This document shows positions 9,833-19,253 of a stretch of DNA of 64,000 nt, one piece after another. Under the pieces are notes generated by a model that saw nothing but the letters and a program-made list of their open reading frames with translations, did no database searches and was not told the origin of the DNA. Position 1 is the stretch's first letter. Every line of letters starts with the position of its first letter. Position numbers and translations under genes: made by a program. Source of the stretch: Methanohalobium evestigatum Z-7303 (lineage in GTDB: Archaea > Halobacteriota > Methanosarcinia > Methanosarcinales > Methanosarcinaceae); NCBI RefSeq assembly GCF_000196655.1, contig NC_014253.1:930001-994000 (forward strand), given 5' to 3'.

Positions 9833-10873
9833 TTATTGGGTAATTTCCATGGATTCTGCAATTTTTATCAGTTCATCCTTGTCCAGTTTTTCAGATTGTA
9901 ATATGTATTCCACACTTTTGTTATTCCATTCCAATGTTCTGGTACGGTTTGAATATATACCCTCGTCATCACCAATTGTAACGTTTTCTTGGCCAAAAAT
10001 ACGTGGTTCTTTTTCAGGTTTCATGTATGGTCTTTGTAACACTACAAGGATATCTCTGTATCTATCATTTTCATAATAAATCACTACAGATGAATCTTCA
10101 GGAACATACTGGATATAGTCCATTTCATAATTTTTTGGTAAATAAGTTGGTATTTTTATATTAAAATCAACTTTGCTTTTAGCTTCATCAAGGTTTATAG
10201 TTTGTGGGAGTGTATTATCCGGTTCCATGATTATTGCATTTTCAGGTGGGGTATACTCAAATACACTATCTGAAACGTTTTCATTAATTTTAAAATCTCT
10301 GAAAAATGCTGTAATAATAAGAGTATCATTTATATATAATTCGGATTTTACTGGTAGATAGTTCTCCTTACCAATCCATGTTTTTGTTTTACTTAGTGGG
10401 ATGATACTTTGTTGAGTGTTCAGCTTAAATTGCATTATATAGGATTGTTTTCCGTTCAAAGTTTCAGAACCAAGTAGTTCAGGACTACTGTTGTTTATCA
10501 ATTTTATAAAACTTCGATAGTTAAGGGGATTCAATTCCAGAAGACTTGTTACACCGGAAGGGTTTCTGGTTGCTATATTATCTTCAGAATTGTATATCCA
10601 TATTGTAGACCCGTTATTAACTGCTGTGAAATCAGTGTTTTCGGGATATCTATGTAAGGTCATTTTTTCTTTTCCCGGTTCTTTATATGAGACTTCGGAT
10701 ACTATATAATTCGTGCTATTATTGGGTAATGTTATGTTCATAGTATAAGTATAATCATCGATTGTTTCAAATTTTTCAATAGTGGTTTGTTTTATTTGGT
10801 CAGCTGTTAATTCACTCCTCTGACTAGTACAACCTGAAACTAATAACATTAATATAAGCATCATTAATATCAT
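9833..10873 (-). CDS. lipoprotein, outer-membrane-lipoprotein-sorting-like
   Basis: After a hydrophobic stretch and lipobox VSGC the mature protein has the LolA/DUF4367-like pattern common in methanogen envelopes: YTMNI, IWIYN, SYIMQFKL and a DEAKSKVDFNIKIPTYLP segment that starts the C-terminal DUF4367-like domain. It probably works outside the membrane; the ligand is unknown. The first ATG at 10873 gives a signal peptide with no positive charge and lacks a ribosome site at normal distance. In frame 21 bases upstream, ACG at 10894 sits 5-6 bases after GGAGGGG and would add TTKLNLI, so translation may begin there (see findings). Confidence 0.75.
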   Translation of the reverse strand: MILMMLILMLLVSGCTSQRSELTADQIKQTTIEKFETIDDYTYTMNITLPNNSTNYIVSEVSYKEPGKEKMTLHRYPENTDFTAVNNGSTIWIYNSEDNIATRNPSGVTSLLELNPLNYRSFIKLINNSSPELLGSETLNGKQSYIMQFKLNTQQSIIPLSKTKTWIGKENYLPVKSELYINDTLIITAFFRDFKINENVSDSVFEYTPPENAIIMEPDNTLPQTINLDEAKSKVDFNIKIPTYLPKNYEMDYIQYVPEDSSVVIYYENDRYRDILVVLQRPYMKPEKEPRIFGQENVTIGDDEGIYSNRTRTLEWNNKSVEYILQSEKLDKDELIKIAESMEITQ

Positions 10874-11030
10874 TATTAAATTCAGTTTAGTCGTTTAAAC
10901 CCCTCCAATTAAATAATACTATTTTTAATATAAACGCGTTATCCTAAGCAGACATCTCAAGATATGTATTAAAAATACAGGAACGTTTAAATATCATCTC
11001 CGCGAGAAAAATAAGTAAGGAGTGGATTTT

Positions 11031-11279
11031 ATGGTAGTGCCAGAATTATCAACTATAATTATTGCATTGATAGCATTAGCAGTGATTTATTTCTTTTTCA
11101 AGACGTTTAAATCATTGATAGTAAACGCCATTGTAGGACTGGTTATTTTATTTGGTGCAAATATGTTATTTGGGCTTGGTATTGCATATACATGGCTTGT
11201 AATTTTGATTAGTGCAATAGGTGGGGCATTGGGTGCATTACTTATTATAGTCTTGCACGTGTTTGGAATCGCGTTTTAA
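11031..11279 (+). CDS. BofA-like small membrane protein
   Basis: The 82-residue protein has hydrophobic segments, a KTFKSLIVNAIVGLVILFGAN middle segment and a glycine-rich C-terminal helix (GALGALLIIVLHVFG). This matches the BofA family, in Bacillus an inhibitor of sigma-K processing, which is widespread in methanogens with unknown role. The ATG at 11031 has AAGGAG 8 bases upstream; the GTG at 11022 would overlap that element. It is convergent with the kinase remnant, with only 4 bp between them. Confidence 0.75.
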   Translation: MVVPELSTIIIALIALAVIYFFFKTFKSLIVNAIVGLVILFGANMLFGLGIAYTWLVILISAIGGALGALLIIVLHVFGIAF

Positions 11280-11283
11280 GATA

Positions 11284-13136
11284 TTAAGTACCAAATTCGA
11301 TAATGAATTTGCTTCCTTTTCTTCTCTCCAGTTCTAAGCAGCCCCCTATCTGGTCGACGAGGGTGTTTACAAGCCTGAGACCCAATGAATCGGTATCATG
11401 TATATCTATGTCTTCAGGAATTCCTCTACCGTTATCAGCTACAATCAATGTATAATTTTCATTGTCAATTTGGTGGAGCATAATTTTTATTTCACCTGAT
11501 TCATTTTCAGAAAACGCATATTTTAACGAATTGGACACAAGCTCGTTGATAAGCATGGCAAGCGGTATTATAGTATCAATATCAAAATATACATTATCTA
11601 TATTATCTACATCCAGTGTAATGTTGTTATCGCCGTATAATCTGGTAAGATGGGTTAAAAGATCCTGGATATAATCTTTAAAATTGATACTGTTCAGGTT
11701 GCTGGTTTGGTATAGTTTTTGATGGACAAGTGACATTGAAACAATACGGTTTTGTGTATCTATGAACGCTTCATACACCTCTTCATCATCGAATTTTTCA
11801 GATTGGAGATTAATAAGACTTGATATAACCTGAAGGTTATTTTTGATTCGGTGATGCAGCTCCAGCTCCCTCATTCTTTCAGCATTTCTAATTTGTTCTG
11901 TCTGTTCTTCTACACGGTTTTCAAGTTCGGTGTTAATTTCTTCCAGTTTATTTGTATATTCTTTTATTTTTTCTTCAGCCCGGACTTTATCGGTGATATC
12001 ACTTGAAACACTTATTATACCGATTATATTGCCATTAATATCTCTTACCGGGTCTCTTTTAATGTTAAATACATTGTTTGGAAATGTTGTGATTTTTTCA
12101 TGATGTTTACCGGTTTTTACAATATAACTTATAGGGCAACAATCACAGATATCTGATTTATTATGAAGCAGTTTATAACAATAAGCACCAATCAGTTCAT
12201 CCTGTTTGAACCCTGTAAACTTTGAAAAAGCTTTATTACACCACTTTATCTTTCCTTCAGTATTGTGAAATACAATCATTTCGGATGTAGAATTAAGGAT
12301 TACACTTTTTTCTTCTTCTGCTTTTTTTCTTTCTGTAATATCTCTGGCTATACTGAGAACAGCAGGTTTGTCCCTGTAATGGATTAAGGTAGAATTAACT
12401 TCTACAGGAATTTTTGTGCCATTATTTGTTATATGTACAGATTCAAATTTTAATAGCCCAGTTTCAAGTATCTCATCTATCTTTTCTTTAACGCCACTGC
12501 TGGGATATTTGTAATCAACATCCTGTGCAGCCATTGAAAGTAATTCATCTCTGGAATATCCCAGTCTTTTAACAGCAGTCTCGTTAACATTCAAAAAATT
12601 TCCTTGAAGGTTTTGAACAAAAATAGCATCGTTCATATTGTTAAAAAGGTAATTGAATTCGTCTGCTGTTTTTCTGAGTTCATCATGTACCTTTTTCCAT
12701 TCAGTGATATCCTGTGTGGCTCCGTACATTTTTATAGGATTGTTATCATTGTCACTTATTATTCTTCCATGTGTTTTGACATTCCTTATTTCACCAGTAT
12801 CCTTTCTGATTATACGAAGTTCAATTTCATAGGATGATGAATTATTCAGGCAATCCTGCAATTTATTTTCCATGTACGGGATGTCTTCAGGGTGTACAAT
12901 CTGGAGTAATTTATTGTATGTCAAAACTTTGTTATTGCATCCATGAATTTTACGCCATTCATTTGAGACAATGATTTTATCATTTTCTAATCCCACTCCC
13001 AGCTGCCTACACTTGACAGATATTCGGCTTCTTTGAAAAGTGTTTTATATTTTTGTAATTCCTTGTTCTCGTTTTCAAGTTTTTCAATATACCTCTGTAG
13101 CTCATCTGATGATGCTTTTTCAGTGCTATCCCACAT
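11284..13136 (-). pseudogene. PAS-domain histidine kinase (HisKA_2), frameshifted
   Basis: The gene should start at the ATG at 13136 (AAGGATG site upstream) with a short coiled coil leading into a first PAS domain, EYLSSVGSWEWD. There the frame ends in TAG. The protein resumes one frame over at ENDKIIVSNEWRKIHG, the normal continuation of the same PAS strand. A single missing T around 12989-12991 explains this. The rest (570 codons) is intact: two further PAS domains, the last carrying a CDCCP cysteine cluster, a coiled coil, then HisKA_2 with LHHRIKNNLQVISSL and an HATPase domain ending DNGRGIPED and GSKFIIEFGT. Either a pseudogene or a sequence error. The internal GTG could also yield a shortened kinase. 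Confidence 0.8.
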
Positions 13137-13236
13137 TATATTCATCCTTAACCAGTATTAACCACCCAATAGTTTGACTTTGGTAAAAAAGTTATGTATA
13201 GTGGGATATTTCTGTAATTTTGGTAAATGCACAAAA

Positions 13237-13641
13237 TCAGTAATTTCCATGATTGAGGAGAAATCTGATAAAATCAGGGTCTAATCTTGTTTCTTTGCTC
13301 ATTTTTTCAATAATGTTATCTTCTGATAAACCTTCATTAACCATTTCTCTTAACTTTTTATATACACTATCAGGCACTTCATAATATTCGTTTATATCTT
13401 TTCTGTGTCCCCATATATCTCCTTCTATGAGTGAAACATTGTGTATGTCAAAAAACATTTTCATGGATTTTGAGAGCGTTTTCATGTATGAGCTGGGTAT
13501 TTGGATAGCTTTAATATCTGGATTATTGGAAATAGCATTAAATATGTCAGTATTTGATGGTCTAAAAGCAAAATGGATATATTCATCGTTTTTATCAATA
13601 TTTTCAATATCGCTTTTTGTACTTATAACTCTGAACTTCAT
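13237..13641 (-). CDS. DUF1699 family protein
   Basis: The 134-residue protein matches the methanogen DUF1699 pattern: an opening MKFRVIST, then HFAFRPSN, IQIPSSYMKTLSKSMKMF and a strongly conserved GDIWGHRKDINEYYE. The C-terminus ends in a short helix-turn-helix-like part (GLSEDNIIEKMSKETRLDPDFIRFLL), which suggests nucleic acid binding, although function is not known. The ATG at 13641 is preferred to a GTG nine bases earlier because the family begins at MKFRV-like residues. It lies upstream of the kinase on the same strand. Confidence 0.8.
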   Translation of the reverse strand: MKFRVISTKSDIENIDKNDEYIHFAFRPSNTDIFNAISNNPDIKAIQIPSSYMKTLSKSMKMFFDIHNVSLIEGDIWGHRKDINEYYEVPDSVYKKLREMVNEGLSEDNIIEKMSKETRLDPDFIRFLLNHGNY

Positions 13642-13921
13642 GTAAATCACTCTGTGGTTTTAATTTAGTTAATTGACAAAACTTTTCAACTAAATTTTAA
13701 AATAGTATGGTCAACTATTTAAAAATTTTGTTCACTGCAGAAAATATAAAAATGAATAACAAAACAAATAATTTGAATTTGGTAAAGTTTTTTAATAAAT
13801 CAAAATCAGTAAATGGTAAAACCCGGAACATGGAAATAATGTAGCTGAAATCATTTAGATATTATATCAACAATCATTATTCTATGTTCACAGATGGTAT
13901 ATTTTGGAAAACATTCAATAT
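13642..13921. other. intergenic region, no gene seen
   Basis: About 280 bp, very AT-rich, between the divergent-looking ends of the DUF1699 promoter and the stop of the ThiF-like gene. Both neighbouring genes are on the minus strand. I see TATA-like sequence for DUF1699 near 13660-13700 but no coding frame, RNA fold or repeat. Confidence 0.4.
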
Positions 13922-14647
13922 TTACTCAGTAGCACATATTTCACAATATTGGTTTTTGTTTACCGGTACTTCCTCTGTTTTGCTGTTGAATCCATCCCAT
14001 AACAAAAGGCGACCAGTTAATAATTTACCGCTTCCCGTTAGATATTTTATAACTTCATTTGCCTGCATAGTACCAATTATTCCTGCAGTTGTTCCAAGAA
14101 TAGGAAATGTTTTTTTCGGGGGAGTTTTTGAGATGAAACATCGCATGCAGGGTGTTTCTCCGGGAATAATAGTTGTTACCTGTCCATGAAAACCTTCCAC
14201 CGCACCATGTACCAGTGGAATTTGTTCTTGTACTGCAGCTTCATTGAGTGAAAAACGTGTGTGATAATTATCCAGTGCATCCACAACAATATGGGATTTA
14301 CCAATCAGATTTTTTATGTTGTCAGGAGAAAGCGTCTCATTAAATGTTTCTATATCGATGTTTGGATTAAGGTCATTTAGTTTTCCTTTTGCAGAATCCA
14401 CCTTTAAAACACCAATATCTTTATGATGATGAAGTATCTGGCGGTTCAGGTTACTCAATGCTACAGTGTCATGGTCTATAATCCTGATTTTACCTACTCC
14501 TGCAGCAGCAAGGTATATAGCTATTGGAGAACCAAGACCTCCAGAACCAGTTATGGTAACAGACGAATTTTTTAATTTCTCTTGCCCCTCCTCACCGAAC
14601 ATCATAATCTGCCGGCTGTAGAGATTTTGCTCATTTTCTGATATCAT
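13922..14647 (-). CDS. ThiF/MoeB/HesA-family adenylyltransferase
   Basis: The 241-residue E1-like enzyme has the nucleotide-binding GSGGLGSPIAIYLAAAGVG, DHDTVALSNLNRQILH and DALDNYHTR motifs. A zinc site is formed by CMRC and CEIC at the end. Such enzymes adenylate the C-terminal glycine of ubiquitin-like sulfur carriers (MoaD, ThiS, SAMPs) for molybdopterin, thiamin or tRNA thiolation. At the position of the catalytic or thioester cysteine seen in ThiF and UBA enzymes, the sequence reads ILGTTAGIIG, with no Cys, as in MoeB-type enzymes that only adenylate. No carrier protein gene is adjacent. SfsA lies just upstream on the same strand. Confidence 0.85.
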   Translation of the reverse strand: MISENEQNLYSRQIMMFGEEGQEKLKNSSVTITGSGGLGSPIAIYLAAAGVGKIRIIDHDTVALSNLNRQILHHHKDIGVLKVDSAKGKLNDLNPNIDIETFNETLSPDNIKNLIGKSHIVVDALDNYHTRFSLNEAAVQEQIPLVHGAVEGFHGQVTTIIPGETPCMRCFISKTPPKKTFPILGTTAGIIGTMQANEVIKYLTGSGKLLTGRLLLWDGFNSKTEEVPVNKNQYCEICATE

Positions 14648-14672
14648 TCATTATAACTCTCCTTTTAACCAT

Positions 14673-15387
14673 TCAATCACATAGGGGTAACTGTTTTTTG
14701 TAATTGATAAAACCATTTTCATAACTAAAAAGCAGTGGGTATACTTTAACCCCTTTTTCAATAGCATGTTTATAAATTTTGTAAAATTCTGGATCGATTC
14801 TCATATTTGCTGTAAAGCATTCAGCATCGGGTCTGAATACAAGTATTATAATTGCACCGGAATATCCCTGTTCAACCGCTTTTATCAACTCATTTACATG
14901 CTTTCCCACGGGATGTAGGGGCATCTGGAAATAATGCTTTACCGTTATTCTGAAGGGTGCATCCTTTAACTTCTATCCATGTCAATGAATCATTTTGTTT
15001 TACAAGAAAATCCAGCCGGCTGTCTCCAAATTTTTGTTCAGGTGTTATACTATCCACATTTCCAAGTGGGCTGATTTTTTCATTTTCAATAACCAGTTCT
15101 GCTATTTGTCTGTGATATACAGAATTTATCAGAATCCATTTTTTATCCGCTTTTCCTGCAACCATTTCCCAGCCGGTCTTTCGTTTCTGACCTTCTGCTT
15201 TTCTTAGTAGAACTCTATTCCCGGGATATAGTATATCTTCCAGTCTTCCTGGGTCTTTTATGTGTACTTTTTCATTTTTGATTGGCTCTGGGCTTTTTAT
15301 GTCAACTATACCAAGAAACCTGTTTTCTCTGGATACAAAAATTCCTTTTGAATCCCATGATATCTGTAGAACTGGTGTATTATCCAC
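14673..15387 (-). pseudogene. sfsA: SfsA-family protein, frameshifted
   Basis: Two overlapping frames together make one SfsA. The first (15387 to about 14890) holds the N-terminal OB-like part and the nuclease-like core WIEVKGCTL ... ALFPDAPTSRG, then runs out of frame. The second (14924-14673) continues with KHVNELIKAVEQGYSGAIIILVFRPDAE and PEFYKIYKHAIEKGVKVYPLLFSYE, the normal C-terminus. One extra A in the GGGAAAGC region (about 14901-14907) accounts for the shift. SfsA was named for sugar fermentation stimulation in E. coli; its fold suggests a DNA-binding nuclease-like protein. Pseudogene or sequencing error cannot be told apart here. Confidence 0.85.
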
Positions 15388-15407
15388 TTATTGCACCCCG
15401 ATATAAT

Positions 15408-15440
15408 AAAAAAAGTTAGACCTGTTTTACCGTAACAGGT
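15408..15440 (-). terminator. terminator of the HtrA gene
   Basis: Read on the minus strand, a stem ACCTGTTA / TAACAGGT-like (arms at 15420-15426 and 15434-15440, overlapping the htrA stop codon) is followed by CTAAC and a run of seven T. This is a compact intrinsic-type terminator between htrA and sfsA. Confidence 0.6.
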
Positions 15441-16587
15441 TATCAGGTCTGTCCTGGAGTGTAACGTTGACTGTTTTTATATTTTCATTTCTGTAGATTT
15501 TAAGTTTTATTCTGTCACCGGGTAATTTTGTATCCAGATATGTTATCAACTGGTCGCTATTTCTAATTTCTCTGTTGTCCATTCCCAGTATTATATCACC
15601 ATTGACCCATGTAGGTTCACCGTTAACAACAATTTGTTTACCCGGTTCCAATCCGGCTTTTTCGGCTGGACCACCATCAATCACTCTTACAATCATAACA
15701 CCTTCTGATACAGTATCGTTCAGGTCCATATAATTGGCAGCATTGTAACTTACCGGTACCATACTGATGCCTATCCATGCGTGTTCATATTCTCCTTTTT
15801 CTATAATGGAATCTGCAACTTTTCTGGCTTTGTTAGCAGGAATGGCAAAACCGACATTATCACCACTTTTCGCCCGGTTTACACCTATAATCTGACCAGA
15901 AAGGTCAAGTAGAGGACCTCCGGAATTTCCGGGATTTAGTGGGGCATCAGTCTGGATTACGTTAGGTATAGAAAACCCTTCTTCAGTTGGCAGTACTCTT
16001 CCGGTAGCACTTACTATACCGTGGGTTATACTGCCTTCAAGACCAAACGGATTACCAATCGCCATGACAAATTCTCCGGATTCGATATTGGATGAGTTCC
16101 CAAGTTTTAGTGGAGACGGTGAATAATTCTCTTCTTCAGGGATATTATCCACTCTCAAAACAGCGATATCCGAGTATTTATCTGAGCCCACTATATTTGC
16201 TCTCTGTGTTGCTCCGTTTGAAAAAACAACTTCTACATTTTCTGCTCCATCGATTACATGCTGATTTGTTAATATATGCCTGTTAGAATCATAAATAAAT
16301 CCTGAACCTTGACCTGATATTCGGCTACCAAGACCGCTTTCTCTTATATTTATGGATACTACTGAATCTGAAACCTGATTGTATAATTCCTTATAGGTTT
16401 CTGAGTAATTAATTGTTTTATTGATATTTATATGAACATTTTTTTGTGTTTGGTTTTGATTCTGGTTTTCATCCGGATTCAATGAAAGTGCCAGTGAAAC
16501 ACCACCAACCAGTAAACCTGCTATGAAAAAAACAGTTGCCACAATAAGTATCCGGCTTCTTACATTATGCTCTTTATTATCCACCAT
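15427..16587 (-). CDS. HtrA/DegP-type serine protease, membrane-anchored
   Basis: The 386-residue protein has one N-terminal membrane anchor (about residues 12-35), a Gln/Asn-rich linker, a trypsin-like domain with the catalytic triad His110 (NQHVID), Asp140 (YSDIAVL) and Ser222 (NPGNSGGPLLD), and a C-terminal PDZ domain (about 270-380, with GPAEKAGLEPG and DIILGMDN). It should degrade or refold damaged proteins on the outer face of the membrane. The length and single PDZ match DegS/HtrA-type enzymes. It has its own terminator and is divergent from the mini-thioredoxin gene. Confidence 0.93.
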   Translation of the reverse strand: MVDNKEHNVRSRILIVATVFFIAGLLVGGVSLALSLNPDENQNQNQTQKNVHININKTINYSETYKELYNQVSDSVVSINIRESGLGSRISGQGSGFIYDSNRHILTNQHVIDGAENVEVVFSNGATQRANIVGSDKYSDIAVLRVDNIPEEENYSPSPLKLGNSSNIESGEFVMAIGNPFGLEGSITHGIVSATGRVLPTEEGFSIPNVIQTDAPLNPGNSGGPLLDLSGQIIGVNRAKSGDNVGFAIPANKARKVADSIIEKGEYEHAWIGISMVPVSYNAANYMDLNDTVSEGVMIVRVIDGGPAEKAGLEPGKQIVVNGEPTWVNGDIILGMDNREIRNSDQLITYLDTKLPGDRIKLKIYRNENIKTVNVTLQDRPDNLLR

Positions 16588-16680
16588 TAAGTTTTAATTA
16601 CGCTATTGATAAATTTATAATTTATGAGATTTAGCAGTATTATTTAGTAGGAGATAAATTTATGTAATTCTTTTACATTT

Positions 16681-16700
16681 GTTTCAATAAATATTGAAAC
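16681..16700. promoter_or_regulatory. palindromic operator candidate
   Basis: A perfect inverted repeat, GTTTCAATA and TATTGAAAC separated by AA, ends 19 bases before the start of the mini-thioredoxin gene. Its position between the likely promoter and the ribosome site (GAGGTGAT) is where a repressor would block transcription. No regulator gene is adjacent. Confidence 0.45.
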
Positions 16701-16719
16701 AATAATGAGGTGATAATTG

Positions 16720-16959
16720 ATGAAGATTGAAGTACTGGGAGCAAGCGGATGTTCAACCTGTTCTAAATTAAAAGAAAACATTGAAAAGATTGTATCTGAA
16801 ATGGGAAAATCGAGTGAAGTTGAAATTGTAAAAATTGAAGACCCTGTAGAAATTGCTAAAAGAGGTATTATGAAAACACCGGTAGTAGTAGCAGATGGTG
16901 AAGTTAAATTCAAAGGCAAAGTACCTTCAGATGATGAAATTAAAGAATTTTTACAATAA
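16720..16959 (+). CDS. mini-thioredoxin (redox-active disulfide protein 2 type)
   Basis: The 79-residue protein has the glutaredoxin/thioredoxin-like fold of small methanogen redox proteins: active site GCSTCSK (CxxC near residues 11-14) and a cis-Pro motif KTPVVVADGEV, ending in a short helix. Proteins of this class exchange disulfides in the cytosol and are often found with thioredoxin reductases or ArsR-regulated redox genes. The ATG at 16720 follows a GAGGTGAT site; a TTG one codon earlier is possible. The gene stands alone, preceded by a perfect palindrome. Confidence 0.85.
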   Translation: MKIEVLGASGCSTCSKLKENIEKIVSEMGKSSEVEIVKIEDPVEIAKRGIMKTPVVVADGEVKFKGKVPSDDEIKEFLQ

Positions 16960-17193
16960 TTTAAAGTTAAATTTATTTTATTTTTGAATGATATAGCAAT
17001 ACCGCAATTTTCAATAAAATATTTCACTTTTTCTACTTTTTCCATTTTTGATATTACGGATAAATTGAAGTATCACAATTTCACCAATTCATACTGTTTC
17101 ACTTTAATATTACATTATAGATTGCTTATATTTTAGACATTATTTGATTTTTTAGAAAATGATGTTTGATGAAGTAACTGGTTTGGTGATACA

Positions 17194-19206
17194 GTGGCTG
17201 ATAAGAGTTTTTCAAGTTATAGGGATTACAAAAATAAGTATACGAGATTGGTAGGGCTTGAAAGAGAAGAGGAAATGAGGAGACATCTTGATGAAATAAA
17301 AAACTTGCATCCAAAAGAAAGAGAATCCCGTGGAAGAGCTATTCTTAATATGAAGGGTAGAAACCAAGGAAAAGGACTTGGTGGTAGATACATTATAAAA
17401 TTTGTAAGGGTAAAAGGCGGTCAATTGCCTGACACAGAGATTTCTATTGGCGACTAGGTAATGATAAGCAAAAACAAACCTCTTGATCCCAATAATCCGG
17501 AAGCCACGGTAATAGAAAAAACCAATTATTCCATTTCTGTATCATTTAATAGTAAACCTCCGGGGATGATTTATGGTAAGGGTTTAAGAATCGACCTTTA
17601 TGTTAATGATATAACATTCCAAAGGATGCTGGAATCCATAGAATACTTTGAAAATCCTGAAAATGACAAATCCCGTATTCATAACATATTGATTGGAAAT
17701 GCAAGTCCCATATTTAATGAAATGTCAGAGCCACAAATCCATAATGACAATTTAAATTCATCCCAAATCAATGCTGTAAAGAAATCGCTTGAGTCAAAAG
17801 ACCTTTTTTTAGTACATGGTCCACCAGGAACCGGTAAGACCACCACACTAATAGAGGTTATTGAACAGCATATCGATAGGGGTCATAAGGTTCTTGCGAC
17901 AGCTGATTCAAATGTGGCAGTGGATAATCTGGTAGATTTTTTGACCAGTAAAAACAGGAAAGTGGTAAGAGTGGGACATCCTGCACGTGTTACAGAAACA
18001 TTGAGACAGCATACATTGGATTTCCTTGTTGAAGATAAGGAAAAATACCAGAAGGCTCAGGAATTGAGGACAAAAGCTAATGAACTTAATGAAAAACAGA
18101 AAGATTATCCCTGCTCAACCGGTAGATGGAGAAGAGGTCTTTCAAATGATGCGATAAAAGACCTTGCAAGAAAAGGCAAGGGTTCAAGGGGTATTCCTCC
18201 CAAAAAAATGAAACAAATCGCCAAATGGATTGAATTACAGGAACAGATAAATTCAATTATTGAAAAGGCGAAAAAATTTGAAGATGAAGCAGTGGATGAA
18301 TTGATTCAGGAAACTGATGTAGTTTGTACAACCAATTCCACTGCAGGGAGTGATTTACTGGAAAATGAATATTTCGATGATGTGGTTATAGATGAAGCGA
18401 CCCAATCCACAGAACCATCCTGTTTGATACCCATGAAACATGGAAATAAAGTGATACTTGCAGGGGACCATAAACAGCTCCCTCCAACAATATTAAATCA
18501 GGAAGCAAAAAAGGAAGGTCTGGAAGAGACACTTTTTGAACGGATGCTTGAGGTTCACGGCACACAGATAAAACAAATGCTGAATATCCAGTACCGGATG
18601 AATACTGAAATTATGAGTTTTCCAAATACACATTTTTATGGAGGAGAGTTGAAAGCTGCAGACGAAGTTAAAAACCATAAGCTTGAACCATCTGTTTTAA
18701 AGGAATCACCCGATGAGTTGATAGAAAAAATCTGTGATTTTAAAAATGGCATTACTTTTGTAGATACTAATGGCAATTTCAGAGAAAATGCACCTAAAGG
18801 TTCTACCTCAAAAGAAAACCCAGAAGAAGCAAAAATTGTGAAAAATATAGTTGACAGAATACTAAACAAAGGAATAAATCCTGAAAACATAGGGATAATA
18901 TCACCCTACGATGCCCAGATTGACCTTCTTAAAAACAAAATTGATTTTAGCGGACTTGAGATTAAAACAGTTGATGGTTTCCAGGGAAGAGAAAAAGATG
19001 CTATTATTCTGTCACTGGTAAGGTCAAACCAAAACGGGGATATCGGGTTTTTAACGGATTTGAGAAGATTGAATGTATCCCTTACAAGAGCCAGAAAGAA
19101 GTTGATAATAATCGGTGATGGAGATACACTCGGAACCGATAGAACCTACAATGAGCTCATGAATTATATAGCAGAAAATGGAAACTATTTAAACATTTCA
19201 ATTTGA
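17194..19206 (+). CDS. IGHMBP2/UPF1-like DNA/RNA helicase with in-frame UAG
   Basis: A superfamily 1 helicase of about 670 residues. Walker A is [12 protein letters not shown], motif II VIDEATQ, motif [14 protein letters not shown], and motifs V and [13 protein letters not shown] and [11 protein letters not shown]. It matches archaeal IGHMBP2-like proteins. The reading frame is interrupted once, at 17455-17457, by TAG between SIGD and VMISKN. The segments before and after are in the same frame and together give the family's normal length. Other members usually have an ordinary residue in this strand, and TTG to TAG would be a single change. Methylamine-using Methanosarcinaceae decode UAG as pyrrolysine, so the full protein may still be made. 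Restart at the ATG at 17461 would remove the first 88 codons. The start is GTG with GGTGAT upstream. Confidence 0.85.
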
Positions 19207-19253
19207 GTTCATGAATAAAAAATAGTAAGGATAGTGGTGAACTATCCGTTTAA

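Noticed and set aside
12985-13005. Pyrrolysine at the TAG in the PAS kinase
   Set aside because: Reading through TAG stays in the wrong frame; the homologous continuation is in another frame, so a frameshift explains it and pyrrolysine does not.
16644-17045. 133-codon minus frame over the mini-thioredoxin gene
   Set aside because: Antisense of a clear CxxC protein with a ribosome site; low complexity and no family pattern.
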